Positions 44,053 to 52,712 of a stretch of 64,000 nucleotides of DNA are shown piece after piece. Source of the DNA: Cutibacterium equinum. GTDB taxonomy: Bacteria; Actinomycetota; Actinomycetes; Propionibacteriales; Propionibacteriaceae. The translations under genes were made by a program, and so were the position numbers. Where the stretch lies: assembly GCF_028021195.1 (NCBI RefSeq), contig NZ_CP115668.1:434001-498000 (forward strand), in the 5' to 3' direction. Every line of letters starts with the position of its first letter. The stretch's first letter is position 1. The notes under the pieces were generated by a model. The model saw nothing but the letters and a program-made list of their open reading frames with translations. It did no database searches and was not told the origin of the DNA.

Positions 44053-44724
44053 TCACTCCACGACCAGTCCCAAGGGTTGTCCTTGGCCAGCGACGGCGAT
44101 TGCTGCGGCATCGGCTGACCCGGTGGACACCACGACCAGTTCTGTTGATGGGGAGCCTTGCACGAGTCCGCCACCGCTGGTGGGCAGGCTTCGGATGATG
44201 GCGCCACGGGTGAGAAGGTGCGGCGTCCCGTCCTCGCCGGGGGAGACGACGGATACGCGCTGACCTACGTGCAACATGGCGACCATGGATGAGTCGGCAA
44301 GATGGATCCCCACCAAAGCCTTCCCGGCTCCGACGCTGGACCCCGACAACACGGATGAGGTCGTCAAGATCGTCCCCTCAGGGATGCGAGCCGACGCCTG
44401 GCGCCCTTCCACTTGAGTAAGAGTCGCGGTCTCATGGGGGAGGACGGCAGGGTCCATGCGGACGATGCGTAGGTCAGAACGCCCAATGGTGTGTCCGCCC
44501 TCGATGGGATGGGCAGCAACAATGACCTCGCGGCCAGAGGAGGTTGTTGCTATTCCAGGGGAGGCCACGAGCAGCACCGCCAGAGCGGCGAGAAGGGCTG
44601 CCAATCCGCGTCTATGGCGGGCGACGAGAACATGCAGACGCCGTCGCGCATTGCTCGTGTTCTTACGGGTCGATGGTGGCCGTCGAGGGCCCTGGGGATT
44701 CGCCGATGTCAGTCTCACACCCAC
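44053..44724 (-). CDS. SAF-domain protein, CpaB/RcpC-like
   Basis: The 223-residue protein has a basic N-terminus (RRRLHVLVARHRR), one membrane helix (GLAALLAALAVLLVASPG) and an extracytoplasmic SAF domain containing VIVAAHPIEGGHTIGRSDLR and ARIPEGTILTTSSVL. CpaB and RcpC have this layout and support Flp/Tad pilus assembly, but no other Tad gene is nearby. A GTG at 44718 is an alternative start; neither has a clear ribosome-binding site. Confidence 0.7.
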   Translation of the reverse strand: MGVRLTSANPQGPRRPPSTRKNTSNARRRLHVLVARHRRGLAALLAALAVLLVASPGIATTSSGREVIVAAHPIEGGHTIGRSDLRIVRMDPAVLPHETATLTQVEGRQASARIPEGTILTTSSVLSGSSVGAGKALVGIHLADSSMVAMLHVGQRVSVVSPGEDGTPHLLTRGAIIRSLPTSGGGLVQGSPSTELVVVSTGSADAAAIAVAGQGQPLGLVVE

Positions 44725-44755
44725 AGTTATCGTCGGGGAAGACGAAATCTTTCAG

Positions 44756-44764
44756 TTATCCACA
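44756..44764 (+). promoter_or_regulatory. DnaA-box-like site 1
   Basis: TTATCCACA is a perfect consensus DnaA box in the gap between the SAF and FmdB genes. Confidence 0.5.
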
Positions 44765-44774
44765 GGGTAATTCT

Positions 44775-44783
44775 TTGTCCACA
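44775..44783 (+). promoter_or_regulatory. DnaA-box-like site 2
   Basis: TTGTCCACA is a one-mismatch DnaA box in the same orientation, 19 bp downstream of site 1. Confidence 0.4.
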
Positions 44784-44809
44784 GGCCGTTCTCGTCCTGG
44801 CTGGTCCGC

Positions 44810-45121
44810 TCAGGATGCGCTGTCAGAGGTTTTCGTCGTCGAGGGTGAGGACGAGGAGGACCCGGACAGCGCCGGCTCGGACGTCGTCGAGGAGGAATCA
44901 GAGGAGGACGAACTCTCGGCGGTCGCCGCCTTGGAAGCCCCCTTCGTGTGGTTGTCGGTGGAGTAGAAGCCCGACCCCTTGAAGACCACTCCCACCGCAC
45001 TGAAGACTTTACGCAACGTGCCCTCACAGGTGGGGCAGATGGTCAGTGCGGGGTCGCTGAACTTCTGGACGACCTCGAGGTCACGGCCGCAGTCGTTGCA
45101 TCGGTATTGGTAGGTGGGCAT
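44810..45121 (-). CDS. FmdB-family zinc-ribbon protein
   Basis: The 103-residue protein starts MPTYQYRCNDCGRDLEVVQKFSD and has a four-cysteine zinc ribbon (CNDC and CPTC), followed by RKVFSAVGVVFKGSGFYSTDN. This is the regulatory-protein FmdB fold. The last 40 residues are an unusual low-complexity Ser/Thr/Ala tail. GAGGAG precedes the ATG. Its function in actinobacteria is unknown. Confidence 0.88.
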   Translation of the reverse strand: MPTYQYRCNDCGRDLEVVQKFSDPALTICPTCEGTLRKVFSAVGVVFKGSGFYSTDNHTKGASKAATAESSSSSDSSSTTSEPALSGSSSSSPSTTKTSDSAS

Positions 45122-45205
45122 GATCTCCTCGTTCCGGCCCGATCGGTGTCAGGCGCCTGTCGAATGATAGGCGCGCTGCCGGGTACCAGGAAATTCCGTG
45201 CCGGT

Positions 45206-45829
45206 TCACTGGCCCAGGAGGTGCAATCCGGTGGGGGTCAGGGCAGCGGTGACCGGCTCGTCCCATGGATCGTGGGGAACCTCGTCGACGATCTCATCAT
45301 CATTGACCACAGCCCACACCGGAACCCCAGGGGTTCGCTGGGTGAGGACGCGGTCGTACCAGCCGCCTCCCACGCCGACCCGGTAACCCGCCCGGTCGAC
45401 CAGCAAGGCCGAACACAGCACGACCTCGGCCTCGGTGATGGCTGAGGCAGGCAGCGCCGGGGCGATCGGCTCGGGGATCTGCCACAGACCAGGACGCACG
45501 TTCTTGCTGTCGTACCACGCCCACGCCGGTTCGTGCAGGCCGTGGCCATGGCCGTCGGTCAGTACTGGGGCAAGGACGCGCTTGCCCATCATGACGAGAG
45601 TGTCTGCCAGCGTCACGGTGTCCGGTTCGTCCCCGCGAGACAGGTAGAGGGCGACCTTGTGGGCCCACAGCAGCCGGCTCATGGCGTGCTCGGTGCGTCG
45701 GTCGTCCCTGCTCATTCGGGTGCGATGGTCCACGGCTGCCCGGCGGGCCTGGCAGCGGCGTCGAAGCTCCTCCTTGCCGAGTCGAGGATCAGAGACGTCC
45801 TCACTGGCGGAGCCATGGTGCGTCGTCAC
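45206..45829 (-). CDS. 5-formyltetrahydrofolate cyclo-ligase
   Basis: The enzyme converts 5-formyl-THF to methenyl-THF with ATP. The 207-residue protein has GKEELRRRCQARRAA near the start, LYLSRGDEPDTVTLADTL, and the signature LLVDRAGYRVGVGGGWYDRVL near 140. The start is GTG with TAGCAT exactly six bases upstream, indicating a leaderless transcript. It is divergent from the Glp gene; the two promoters lie back to back. This neighbourhood is conserved in actinobacteria. Confidence 0.92.
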   Translation of the reverse strand: MTTHHGSASEDVSDPRLGKEELRRRCQARRAAVDHRTRMSRDDRRTEHAMSRLLWAHKVALYLSRGDEPDTVTLADTLVMMGKRVLAPVLTDGHGHGLHEPAWAWYDSKNVRPGLWQIPEPIAPALPASAITEAEVVLCSALLVDRAGYRVGVGGGWYDRVLTQRTPGVPVWAVVNDDEIVDEVPHDPWDEPVTAALTPTGLHLLGQ

Positions 45830-45835
45830 TCCCTC

Positions 45836-45841
45836 ATGCTA
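45836..45841 (-). promoter_or_regulatory. -10 box of leaderless 5-FTHF cyclo-ligase transcript
   Basis: TAGCAT lies six bases before the GTG at 45829. Confidence 0.6.
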
Positions 45842-45884
45842 CGCCTTGGCCGAGTCGCTGGCGGGCAGACAGCGCCATGACCTC

Positions 45885-45890
45885 TAGGGT
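45885..45890 (+). promoter_or_regulatory. -10 box of leaderless glp transcript
   Basis: TAGGGT lies six bases before the ATG at 45897, opposite the cyclo-ligase promoter. Confidence 0.6.
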
Positions 45891-45896
45891 GATCTC

Positions 45897-47204
45897 ATGG
45901 CCTTGTTCCACAGGAAGAAGCAGATTGACGCCCCGGAGCCCGAGGAGGAACCGCTCCGTCTGCCGGGAGCGCCCGAGACGGACATGTCCGGGCGTCGCTC
46001 CATCGGCGATCATCGCGACTACCTGTGCAGCCTGGTGCAAGCGGTGTCCCCGGTCGCCATGGAGTTGCCGCGAGCGGTGGGGCTGGCGGTGTGCGAGGAC
46101 ATCCACGCACCCCATGATGTCCCGGTGGTGACGACTGCCGCCATTGATGGTTATGCCCTCGATTCTGCGTCGACCAAGTTGGCAGGTCGTCCTGGTGCCG
46201 TGGAGATCCAGGTCGATCGTCGTCCTCCCACTCCCGTGACTCCGGGTACTGCTGTGCGCGTCATGGCCGGTTCGTTGTTGCCCGAGGGCACCGACTGTGT
46301 GCTGCCTCTGGACCTGCTCGACGTCGACGGTGAGATCGTGTTGTTCTCCCCTGTCAAGAGGTGGGTTGGGGCTCGCCTGGCGGGTTCGGACTACGGAGCC
46401 GGTGAGGTTCTCGTGCGCAATGGGACGATCCTGCATCCGGGGATCATCTCGATGTTGGCCTTGGCTGGCATCGACGAGGTGTTCGTCCGGCCGCGTCCCA
46501 AGGTCGTCATCGTCGCTCTGCGAGCTGATGAGAGCCAGCGTGAGGAGGTCGAGAAACGAGCCCGGGCCAATGGTGCCCAGGAGGTTGGCTCTCTTGGAGC
46601 AACCGCGGCAGCCATCGAATCGGCCACCCGAGCCCTCGACGTCGACGTCACCGTCATCTCCACCACCACCTCGAACGAGGCTGAGGTGACGCGGCTGCTG
46701 TCCAATGCCGGACGCGGGGCTGATCTGGTCCTGGCCACCAGCGATCGTATGGTTGCCGGTCAGCAGGATGCCGTCTCGTCGGTACTGCCGCACATGGGAG
46801 GTAGTGACTTCGCCAGGGTGGCGATGGAGCCGGGAGCCAATCAGGGATTCGCTCTCCTCGACCCAAGCCTGGTGCCCCTGGTCGTCCTGCCGGCAGGTCC
46901 TGGGCCGGCCCTCATCTCGTTCATGGCGTTCGTGCAACCTTTGCTGCGCAAGCTGTCAGGACTGCCGCCAACTGACGAGCTCAAGGCCGAGACGGATCGG
47001 CCGATCGCCCGCCACCCGGACTCCACCACCTTCGTTCCGGTGCGCCTGGCTCGAGTCGGGGGCCGCCCGGTGCTGTCTCGGGCCGGGATGGGGGACGTCA
47101 CGCACGCCGTTGACCTGTCGATGGCCGATGCCATTGCCGTGATTGGAGCAGGCGACGAGCCCGTCCCCACTGGTATGCCGCTGGTGTGCTGGCGGTTGAG
47201 GTGA
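45897..47204 (+). CDS. MoeA/gephyrin-like protein, probable divisome protein Glp
   Basis: The 435-residue protein has the MoeA domain order: linker, domains with AIDGYALDS (MoeA S/AMDGYA) near residue 83, PEGTDCVLPLD, the MoCF-binding domain with STTTSNEAEVTRLL, and a C-terminal beta domain with SRAGMGDVTHAVDLSMADAIAVIG. By sequence it is a molybdopterin molybdotransferase relative. In Corynebacterium a paralogue called Glp acts instead in cell division with the membrane receptor GlpR. The same gene order (cyclo-ligase, this gene, GNAT, GlpR-like) occurs here, so I favour the Glp role. Molybdenum insertion cannot be excluded. Confidence 0.82.
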   Translation: MALFHRKKQIDAPEPEEEPLRLPGAPETDMSGRRSIGDHRDYLCSLVQAVSPVAMELPRAVGLAVCEDIHAPHDVPVVTTAAIDGYALDSASTKLAGRPGAVEIQVDRRPPTPVTPGTAVRVMAGSLLPEGTDCVLPLDLLDVDGEIVLFSPVKRWVGARLAGSDYGAGEVLVRNGTILHPGIISMLALAGIDEVFVRPRPKVVIVALRADESQREEVEKRARANGAQEVGSLGATAAAIESATRALDVDVTVISTTTSNEAEVTRLLSNAGRGADLVLATSDRMVAGQQDAVSSVLPHMGGSDFARVAMEPGANQGFALLDPSLVPLVVLPAGPGPALISFMAFVQPLLRKLSGLPPTDELKAETDRPIARHPDSTTFVPVRLARVGGRPVLSRAGMGDVTHAVDLSMADAIAVIGAGDEPVPTGMPLVCWRLR

Positions 47205-47208
47205 GGCC

Positions 47209-47916
47209 ATGACCTCATCTCGTCTGCCCTGGGGAGTGACGATGCCACGTCACCACCATTGGCCGGTGACCCTGCAGGCCGGCGGGGTGGTGTTGCGCCC
47301 GCTACGGCGAGCCGACGAGGTGAGGTGGACCACGACACGCCGCCGCGACTGGGATTGGCTTGGCCCGTGGGAGGCGACGAGACCACCGGGATCCCCGGAG
47401 CATGTCGGTGGGTATCTCTCGATGATTTCCAGGAATCGCAAGCGTGCCAAGGAAGGCAGCAGCTTGCCGTGGGCGATCAGTTGGGACGACGCATGGCCTG
47501 AACGTAGGGCGATCAACCGTGCCACGACCCCGCTCATTGGCCAGCTGACGGTGTCGTCAATTTCCCTGGGATCGGCCATGTCATGCTCGATGGGTTACTG
47601 GGTGGCTTCTTCCCATGCCGGCAAAGGGGTTGCGCCGACGGCGGTGGCCTTGGCCTGCGACTACGTCTTCCAGGTGATGGGGCTGCATCGAGTCGAAATT
47701 TGCGTGCGTCCCGAAAATGCCAAGAGCCTGCGCGTGGTAGACAAACTCGGTATGGCTGAGGAGGGGATGAGGCCGGCCTACCTGCACATTGACGGTCAAT
47801 GGCGAGACCACCGAGTATTTCGTCTGCTGGCCGATGACCACCCCGATGGTGTCCTGCGTCACTACCTTGCCAACCACGTCCTGCCGGGGTCGCCGATAGG
47901 GGCGGACGAGGACTGA
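47209..47916 (+). CDS. GNAT N-acetyltransferase, RimJ/RimL type
   Basis: This 235-residue acetyltransferase has VVLRPLRRADEVRW near residue 25, GYWVASSHAGKGVAPTAVALACDYVFQVMGL near 125 (acetyl-CoA-binding motif A), and RVEICVRPENAKSLRVVDKLGM (motif B). RimJ/RimL enzymes acetylate ribosomal protein N-termini, but the target here is unknown. It starts 4 bp after the Glp gene with GAGG nearby. Confidence 0.88.
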   Translation: MTSSRLPWGVTMPRHHHWPVTLQAGGVVLRPLRRADEVRWTTTRRRDWDWLGPWEATRPPGSPEHVGGYLSMISRNRKRAKEGSSLPWAISWDDAWPERRAINRATTPLIGQLTVSSISLGSAMSCSMGYWVASSHAGKGVAPTAVALACDYVFQVMGLHRVEICVRPENAKSLRVVDKLGMAEEGMRPAYLHIDGQWRDHRVFRLLADDHPDGVLRHYLANHVLPGSPIGADED

Positions 47917-47997
47917 ACCACATCGTTGTGATTCGTTTTCCGACACTCCGCGTGTGCTCCACGGGACACGCCCAAGATGGCCCGTAGCGTGTCGATC

Positions 47998-48795
47998 GTG
48001 CAAGCCGTCCAAGCTGTCCTCATCGCCATCGTCCTTGTCGGGTGGATCGCCTACCTCGTCCCCTTGGTCGTCAATCGTCGACGCAACCAAGAGGTCACTG
48101 ATGAGGGGCACGAAGACTTCCCGGACACCATGAACGTGGTGTCGCGAGGGTCCTGCACAGTTGTTCCTGACCAGACCGACGACAGCCCCGAGGTGGAGCT
48201 GTCCACCCCCTACACCAGGTCCTACGCTCGGCGCGAGCTGAGGCGGTCCTGGGCGTCGGCTGCCAAGCGTCGGATGACGACGATGCTGGTGCTGTTGAGC
48301 TTGACGGTGCTGTGCATGGTGCTTGCCATCCTCGACGTCACTCCGTGGTGGCTGGTGGCGGTCTTTGCCCTTCTGCTGGTCGGATTCTTCGTCCTTGCGC
48401 GGTGGTCTGTGGTGCGCATGGCGAAGCGTTTCGATCGTCGTTACGCCCTCATTGACAAGGGGTGGGACGAGGACACCATCGTGCTGGAGGCGAAGACCGA
48501 ACCCTTTCGCATCGACGATGAGCCCACCTCCTGGACCATCGACCTCGACCGGCCGGTGACCACCCCAGAGGGCTCCCTGTGGGATGACGTCGTCGTCACC
48601 GCCCCCACCTATGTCTCGACGCCGTTGAGCGCCCGGACGGTTCGCACCATTGACCTGTCGGCCCCCGGACCAGTTCCCGGTCAGGTCGACACCCCCGTCG
48701 TCGCCGAGAAGCCGGTCGAGGCATCCGATGGGGAGCAGACCGTCGGGCAGTCTCATGAAGGGCCGTCTGGGATCGCTCGGGCTGCGTCGGCCTGA
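47998..48795 (+). CDS. Membrane protein GlpR/SepX-like
   Basis: The roughly 265-residue protein begins with a membrane helix (AVLIAIVLVGWIAYLVPLVVNRRRNQ) and has a linker. Two further helices follow near 90-135 (MLVLLSLTVLCMVLAILD, LVAVFALLLVGFFVLARW), then a long hydrophilic C-terminal region. This layout and its location after Glp and RimJ match SepX of Streptomyces and GlpR of Corynebacterium, which tie Glp to the divisome. TAGCGT is seven bases before GTG 47998; ATG 47977 is an alternative start. Confidence 0.72.
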   Translation: MQAVQAVLIAIVLVGWIAYLVPLVVNRRRNQEVTDEGHEDFPDTMNVVSRGSCTVVPDQTDDSPEVELSTPYTRSYARRELRRSWASAAKRRMTTMLVLLSLTVLCMVLAILDVTPWWLVAVFALLLVGFFVLARWSVVRMAKRFDRRYALIDKGWDEDTIVLEAKTEPFRIDDEPTSWTIDLDRPVTTPEGSLWDDVVVTAPTYVSTPLSARTVRTIDLSAPGPVPGQVDTPVVAEKPVEASDGEQTVGQSHEGPSGIARAASA

Positions 48796-48831
48796 GCACA
48801 GTTCCGACCATGCGCCAGATGAGGTGACACA

Positions 48832-49863
48832 ATGACATCTGTGCTGTCCGGGCTGACGCTGTGCGCGGTGCTTGCCGCAGTGGTTCTCCTCGTCTCGGGC
48901 GTCGGCAAGGCTCAGTCTGATCACGGGGTGGGGGAGGCCCTTGACGCACTTGGCCTTCCCGGTTCGCAGCTTCCGTCGGGGGTGCTGTCCGTGTTGCCGT
49001 GGGCAGAGATCGTCCTCGCTGCCCTGCTGCTGGTCGTCGGTGGGGTGTTTGGCATCGTCGTCGCATCCTGTACCGTCGCGCTGTTCTGCTTCTACCTCGT
49101 CGTCATCATTCGGGCGGTCGTGACGATCCCGGATCCGGTGGACTGCCATTGTTTCGGTGATCTTGCCCCCGGCGACATCGGGGCTCGAACCATCGTTCGC
49201 AACATTTTGCTCGTCGCTGTGTCAGTGTTGGCCCTCATCGCGGCCATTGACGACCGGCGCCCTGTCGTCGAGAGGATCATCAAGGCCTCAGCCGGTGACC
49301 TGTGGTGGTGGCTTGCCGCCGTGCTGACGGTCGCTGTCGTGGCAACGGTGCTCTACCGGCCAGTCGACGAGGATGCCGCAGGGAACGACGCCGAGGAGAT
49401 CGCCGACTATGAGTCCGTGCCGATCCCGCTGGCATCGGCCACGGATGCCGAGGGACGCACTACGACCCTGCGGGGGCTGGTGTCGCAGCGTCCGGCTCTG
49501 CTGCTCTTCGTGTCTCCCGGTTGCGTCCCGTGCGAGACAGTGCTGACGAAGGCTCCGGGATGGATGCGTTTGTTGCCCGAGGTTGATGTGCGATGTCTGG
49601 TGAGGAGCGAGGCTTCTCGCCAGGCTCTGCCGGAGTCGCTGCGTCCGCTGTCCCTGGTCGACGAGGAGGGGTCTACGGCCTTGGTCTTCGAGGTTCGCGG
49701 ATACCCGACGGCGTGGCTGCTGGGCGTGGATGGCCGGGTTGCCGGTGGACCACAACGGGGTCCGGCGAACATCGAGACGATGGTTCAGGACATGCGTGTA
49801 GCCCTTGACGATGTTGCCAGCGAGCTGGCCGAATCGGGAGCCGACGAGGTCCTGGTCGACTGA
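48832..49863 (+). CDS. MauE-type membrane domain fused to thioredoxin-like domain
   Basis: The 343-residue protein has four N-terminal membrane helices with LVSGVGKAQSDHGVGEALDALGLP near residue 19 and DCHCFGDL near 102, which is the MauE/DoxX-like methylamine-utilisation fold. A further helix follows near 155. A thioredoxin-like domain spans 200-330 with a CVPC active site in LLLFVSPGCVPCE and EVRGYPTAWLLGVDG. The fusion suggests membrane-bound disulphide exchange, as in VKOR or MauD/MauE systems. GAGGTG precedes the ATG. Substrates are unknown. Confidence 0.78.
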   Translation: MTSVLSGLTLCAVLAAVVLLVSGVGKAQSDHGVGEALDALGLPGSQLPSGVLSVLPWAEIVLAALLLVVGGVFGIVVASCTVALFCFYLVVIIRAVVTIPDPVDCHCFGDLAPGDIGARTIVRNILLVAVSVLALIAAIDDRRPVVERIIKASAGDLWWWLAAVLTVAVVATVLYRPVDEDAAGNDAEEIADYESVPIPLASATDAEGRTTTLRGLVSQRPALLLFVSPGCVPCETVLTKAPGWMRLLPEVDVRCLVRSEASRQALPESLRPLSLVDEEGSTALVFEVRGYPTAWLLGVDGRVAGGPQRGPANIETMVQDMRVALDDVASELAESGADEVLVD

Positions 49864-49914
49864 GCCACGCCGATGACGCGGATCGCCCAGATGTGGTAGC
49901 GTAACCATGCTGTT

Positions 49915-49987
49915 GGGGCATTGGCGCAGTTGGTAGCGCGTCTCGTTCGCAATGAGAAGGTCAGGGGTTCGAATCCCCTATGCTCCA
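49915..49987 (+). tRNA. tRNA-Ala (anticodon CGC)
   Basis: The acceptor stem GGGGCAT/ATGCTCC has one G-T pair. The D-arm is TGGCGCAGTTGGTAGCGC, the anticodon loop TTCGCAA, and the T-arm GGGGTTCGAATCCCC. No complete CCA follows. It marks the left border of an accessory region. Confidence 0.95.
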
Positions 49988-50184
49988 CCTCACGCACAAG
50001 GCTCGAACCCTTGCCATTCTCGATGGTTTCGGGCCGGGCCTTGTTGCTGTCTTCGGCTCAGGTGAGCTTGCCCAAGCGCAGCGCCGTCTGGACGTAATCG
50101 ATCAGATCGTACTGTTGTTGACCGCGCGGGTTGATGACTGGTCGGATCTCCACGCCCTTCGACGAGGTTTGTGGCGGGCGACGG

Positions 50185-50433
50185 CCTACACGCACACCGT
50201 CAGCCGGATCACGGAGAAGGTAACCGGTGAACCCGCCGAATGGGCGAGCAGACCGCTGGAGGCGATCTATCCGGTGGTCTTCGTCGACGTGATCGTGGTG
50301 ATGGTCTCTGACGGGGCAAGTCTGTGGCGTCCCGTTCCATGCCGTGAAGAGCGTCGCGGTGAACCGGGGCCGCGCCATCTTCGCCATCTGGGCTGGCGAC
50401 GGCACAGAGGGTGCTCGATTCGGTGCACTGTGA
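50185..50433 (+). pseudogene. IS256/mutator-type transposase relic
   Basis: The translated fragment THTVSRITEKVTGEPAEW, then RPLEAIYPVVFVDVIVV, is the core of an IS256-family transposase. After a frame change near 50330 the match resumes as HAVKSVAVNRGRAIFAIWAG and GDGTEGARF, ending at a stop at 50433. Both ends of the gene, terminal repeats and the catalytic glutamate region are missing. It is therefore a dead fragment, about 200 bp from tRNA-Ala. Confidence 0.75.
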
Positions 50434-50436
50434 CTG

Positions 50437-52176
50437 TCAGCACGGTTCAGGGAGTGCCAACCGCTGGCCCTGCCATCGTTTGCGCAGCCACCGGTCGTGT
50501 GATGCAACGACGACAGTGCCAGGGTATTGGACGAGTTCATCTTCGAGCGCGGTGACGAGGCTGAGCGAAAAGTGGTTGGTCGGCTCATCCAGCAGCAGGA
50601 TCTCTGGCGGGTCAGCCAGCACTACCGCGAGGGCAAGCCGACGTTGTTGGCCGACGCTGAGTTCCTGCACACGTCGGTTGTGGTCTCGACTAGCGATCAG
50701 CCCGAAGGTGCCCAGCGGCACCCGTGCCGCACGTTCCGCACCGACCAAATCCGTGTAAGCGTCGAGCACGGTGCGAGTGGGGCCGCGATCATAGGGGTCA
50801 GGTAGAGCGGTTTCTTGCGCAAGTAGCCGTACGCGGTCCACCGGGGTGCGCGTGACCTGCCCACTGGTTGGTTTCAGCGTGCCGGTGAGCAGGCCGAGCA
50901 AGGTCGATTTCCCTGACCCGTTCGGGCCGGTGATGAGCCACTTCTCGCCTCGGCTGATGCTGAGCGACGTGGGCGGGAGCCGATCTTTCAGAGCCGCGTT
51001 GACGGTGGTGAGCACGGGTTCGAGGGCGCCGATGGCACGTGGGTCGCCGGCAACCGTGAGCCCCTGGAACTCAAGTTTCCGTGGCGGCTTCCGGATCTGG
51101 CGGTCTTCGAGATCTGTCAGGCGTGCGCGAGCGTCGTTGACGCGGCGAGAGATGACCTGCGCGTTGCGGTCAGCGTAGAACTTCTGTGCCCTGCGTACCT
51201 CGGTACGCGGGCGCCAATCCGAGTGTCCCGCCGTCTGCTGGTCCTTCACCGCTGTACGAAGCCGGGAAAGCTCGGCTTGTTCATCGCGATACTGCCGTTC
51301 CCACCTCTGCCGTGCTTGAGCTCGTGCGGTCAGGTAGTCGCTGTAGCTGCCTGTGAAGCGGGTGAGGCCGATCCCGGTTCCCGTGCCGTCCTCAACCAGA
51401 GGTCCCGCGACCGCGTGCGGGAGTGGCGAGGGGTCGAGGTCAAGCAGCGACGTGACCGTGTCATCGAGGAAAGCCCGATCATGACTGGCAATTAGTATCG
51501 GCCCTCGCCACGTCGTGAGCACGCTAACGAGATATGCGGTCGCGGCATCATCAAGATGGTTGGTCGGCTCGTCCAGTAGCAGCACATCCGGTGCACTCAG
51601 CAGTAGCCACGCCAGAGCGAGCCGAGCTCGCTGCCCACCGGAGAGCGTCCCTATCGACCGGTCGCGGTCGATGTCCCCGAGCCCGAGTCCAGTCAACATC
51701 GCTGAGATCCTCGCCTCGATCTCCCACGCCTGAAGACGCTCGGCCGTTTCCAGTGCACGTGCATAGGCATCGGCGGTGACCGGATCGTCGGGGCTGTCTG
51801 CAAGAGCGATACCGAGTCTGCTGACCTCTTCGGCTGCGCGTCGCGACGGGGCGACCGCAGTCTCCATGGCATTCTCGATGTTCTCAGTTGCGGAGAACGG
51901 GGACTCCTGATGAAGCAGCCCAATTACTGGCGCATCGGCATCAGGCGCATTCACAGTGACCGTTCCCGATGTCGGCTTCAAGACTCCGGCGATCGTCCTG
52001 AGCAAGGTGGACTTCCCCGACCCGTTTTCCCCGATCAGCCCTACCCGGGCACCAGCAGGTACGACGAACGACAAATCCGTGAGTACCCGCCGATCAGGGT
52101 AGGAGAACGAAAGACCATCCACTCGCAGATGCGAGCCCGTGGCAGTGAACGACGATGAAGCAAGTACGTGAGGCAT
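50437..52176 (-). CDS. ABC-F family ATPase, possible ribosome-protection type
   Basis: The 579-residue protein has two ABC domains and no membrane segment. Domain 1 has Walker [10 protein letters not shown] near residue 45, signature [10 protein letters not shown] and Walker [12 protein letters not shown]. Domain 2 has GPNGSGKST, signature [10 protein letters not shown] and [11 protein letters not shown] charged linker with a coiled-coil ([18 protein letters not shown]) joins them. ABC-F proteins act on the ribosome; some confer antibiotic resistance by displacing drugs, others are housekeeping. Position in an island makes resistance worth testing, but it is not shown. The start at MPHVLASSS is likely; an in-frame extension to 52248 could be leader sequence. 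Confidence 0.85.
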   Translation of the reverse strand: MPHVLASSSFTATGSHLRVDGLSFSYPDRRVLTDLSFVVPAGARVGLIGENGSGKSTLLRTIAGVLKPTSGTVTVNAPDADAPVIGLLHQESPFSATENIENAMETAVAPSRRAAEEVSRLGIALADSPDDPVTADAYARALETAERLQAWEIEARISAMLTGLGLGDIDRDRSIGTLSGGQRARLALAWLLLSAPDVLLLDEPTNHLDDAATAYLVSVLTTWRGPILIASHDRAFLDDTVTSLLDLDPSPLPHAVAGPLVEDGTGTGIGLTRFTGSYSDYLTARAQARQRWERQYRDEQAELSRLRTAVKDQQTAGHSDWRPRTEVRRAQKFYADRNAQVISRRVNDARARLTDLEDRQIRKPPRKLEFQGLTVAGDPRAIGALEPVLTTVNAALKDRLPPTSLSISRGEKWLITGPNGSGKSTLLGLLTGTLKPTSGQVTRTPVDRVRLLAQETALPDPYDRGPTRTVLDAYTDLVGAERAARVPLGTFGLIASRDHNRRVQELSVGQQRRLALAVVLADPPEILLLDEPTNHFSLSLVTALEDELVQYPGTVVVASHDRWLRKRWQGQRLALPEPC

Positions 52177-52405
52177 GAGCGAAATCCCGGAGACGTGACG
52201 AAACCTGCCGGGCAGACGGCCTCGGACGCAGGTCAGGGAAACGCTCAAATGGTCACGGATTGAGCTTAGCAGAGCTTTGTTACCGGATCAACAAGCCGAC
52301 GGGGGATGCTGAGTGGCGTGCGGAGCATCCGACGCCTACTCCTGTGCCCGGCGGTTCGTAAAGTTGCTGGTCATCGCGGCACGGATCGAGGAGCAGACCT
52401 TCTCC

Positions 52406-52546
52406 TCAGAATCGCCTCCCCGTGACGACGACGTTGCCGCTTCGGCCGACGGTGACCACTGCCTCGACCCCAGCGGCTTCGAGCTTGGTCCGCAACTCGA
52501 CCATCGGAACTCGGTTGGACTTGCCGACGTTGATGCCGCGTGGCAT
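52406..52546 (-). pseudogene. DUF1697 protein fragment
   Basis: The minus strand encodes MPRGINVGKSNRVPMVELRT, then LEAAGVEAVVTVGRSGNVVV and a stop. This is the N-terminal core of DUF1697 proteins (usual form LRGINVG..RV.M.EL, then SGNVVF). Normal members have about 180 residues, so this 46-codon piece is a remnant. Confidence 0.6.
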
Positions 52547-52700
52547 CGCGAGTCAGCGCCTCATCAAGGCGCGCGGGTTCACCGACGCCGACGACATCGC
52601 GTCGGTCAGGCAAATCCTGACTGCCTCGTCACCGAAGCGCACAGCTGCAGGACGTCATTGCGCCGTGTGACGCATTATCGATTTCGTTCGTGACGGATTG

Positions 52701-52706
52701 TAGAGT
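52701..52706 (+). promoter_or_regulatory. -10 box of leaderless DUF4143 ATPase transcript
   Basis: TAGAGT lies six bases before the ATG at 52713. The same region carries two copies of a TGACGnATTATCGAT-like sequence, near 52668 and over the start codon. Confidence 0.55.
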
Positions 52707-52712
52707 TGAAGC

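Noticed and set aside
44756..44783. Replication origin
   Set aside because: There are only two boxes, no dnaA or dnaN nearby, and no AT-rich unwinding region.
49980..50555. Intact plus-strand gene of 191 codons after tRNA-Ala
   Set aside because: Its middle is an IS256 transposase core that changes frame near 50330, so it is a relic rather than a functional gene.
52313..52693. Plus-strand frame of 126 codons
   Set aside because: It has no motif; the opposite strand holds a recognisable DUF1697 fragment.
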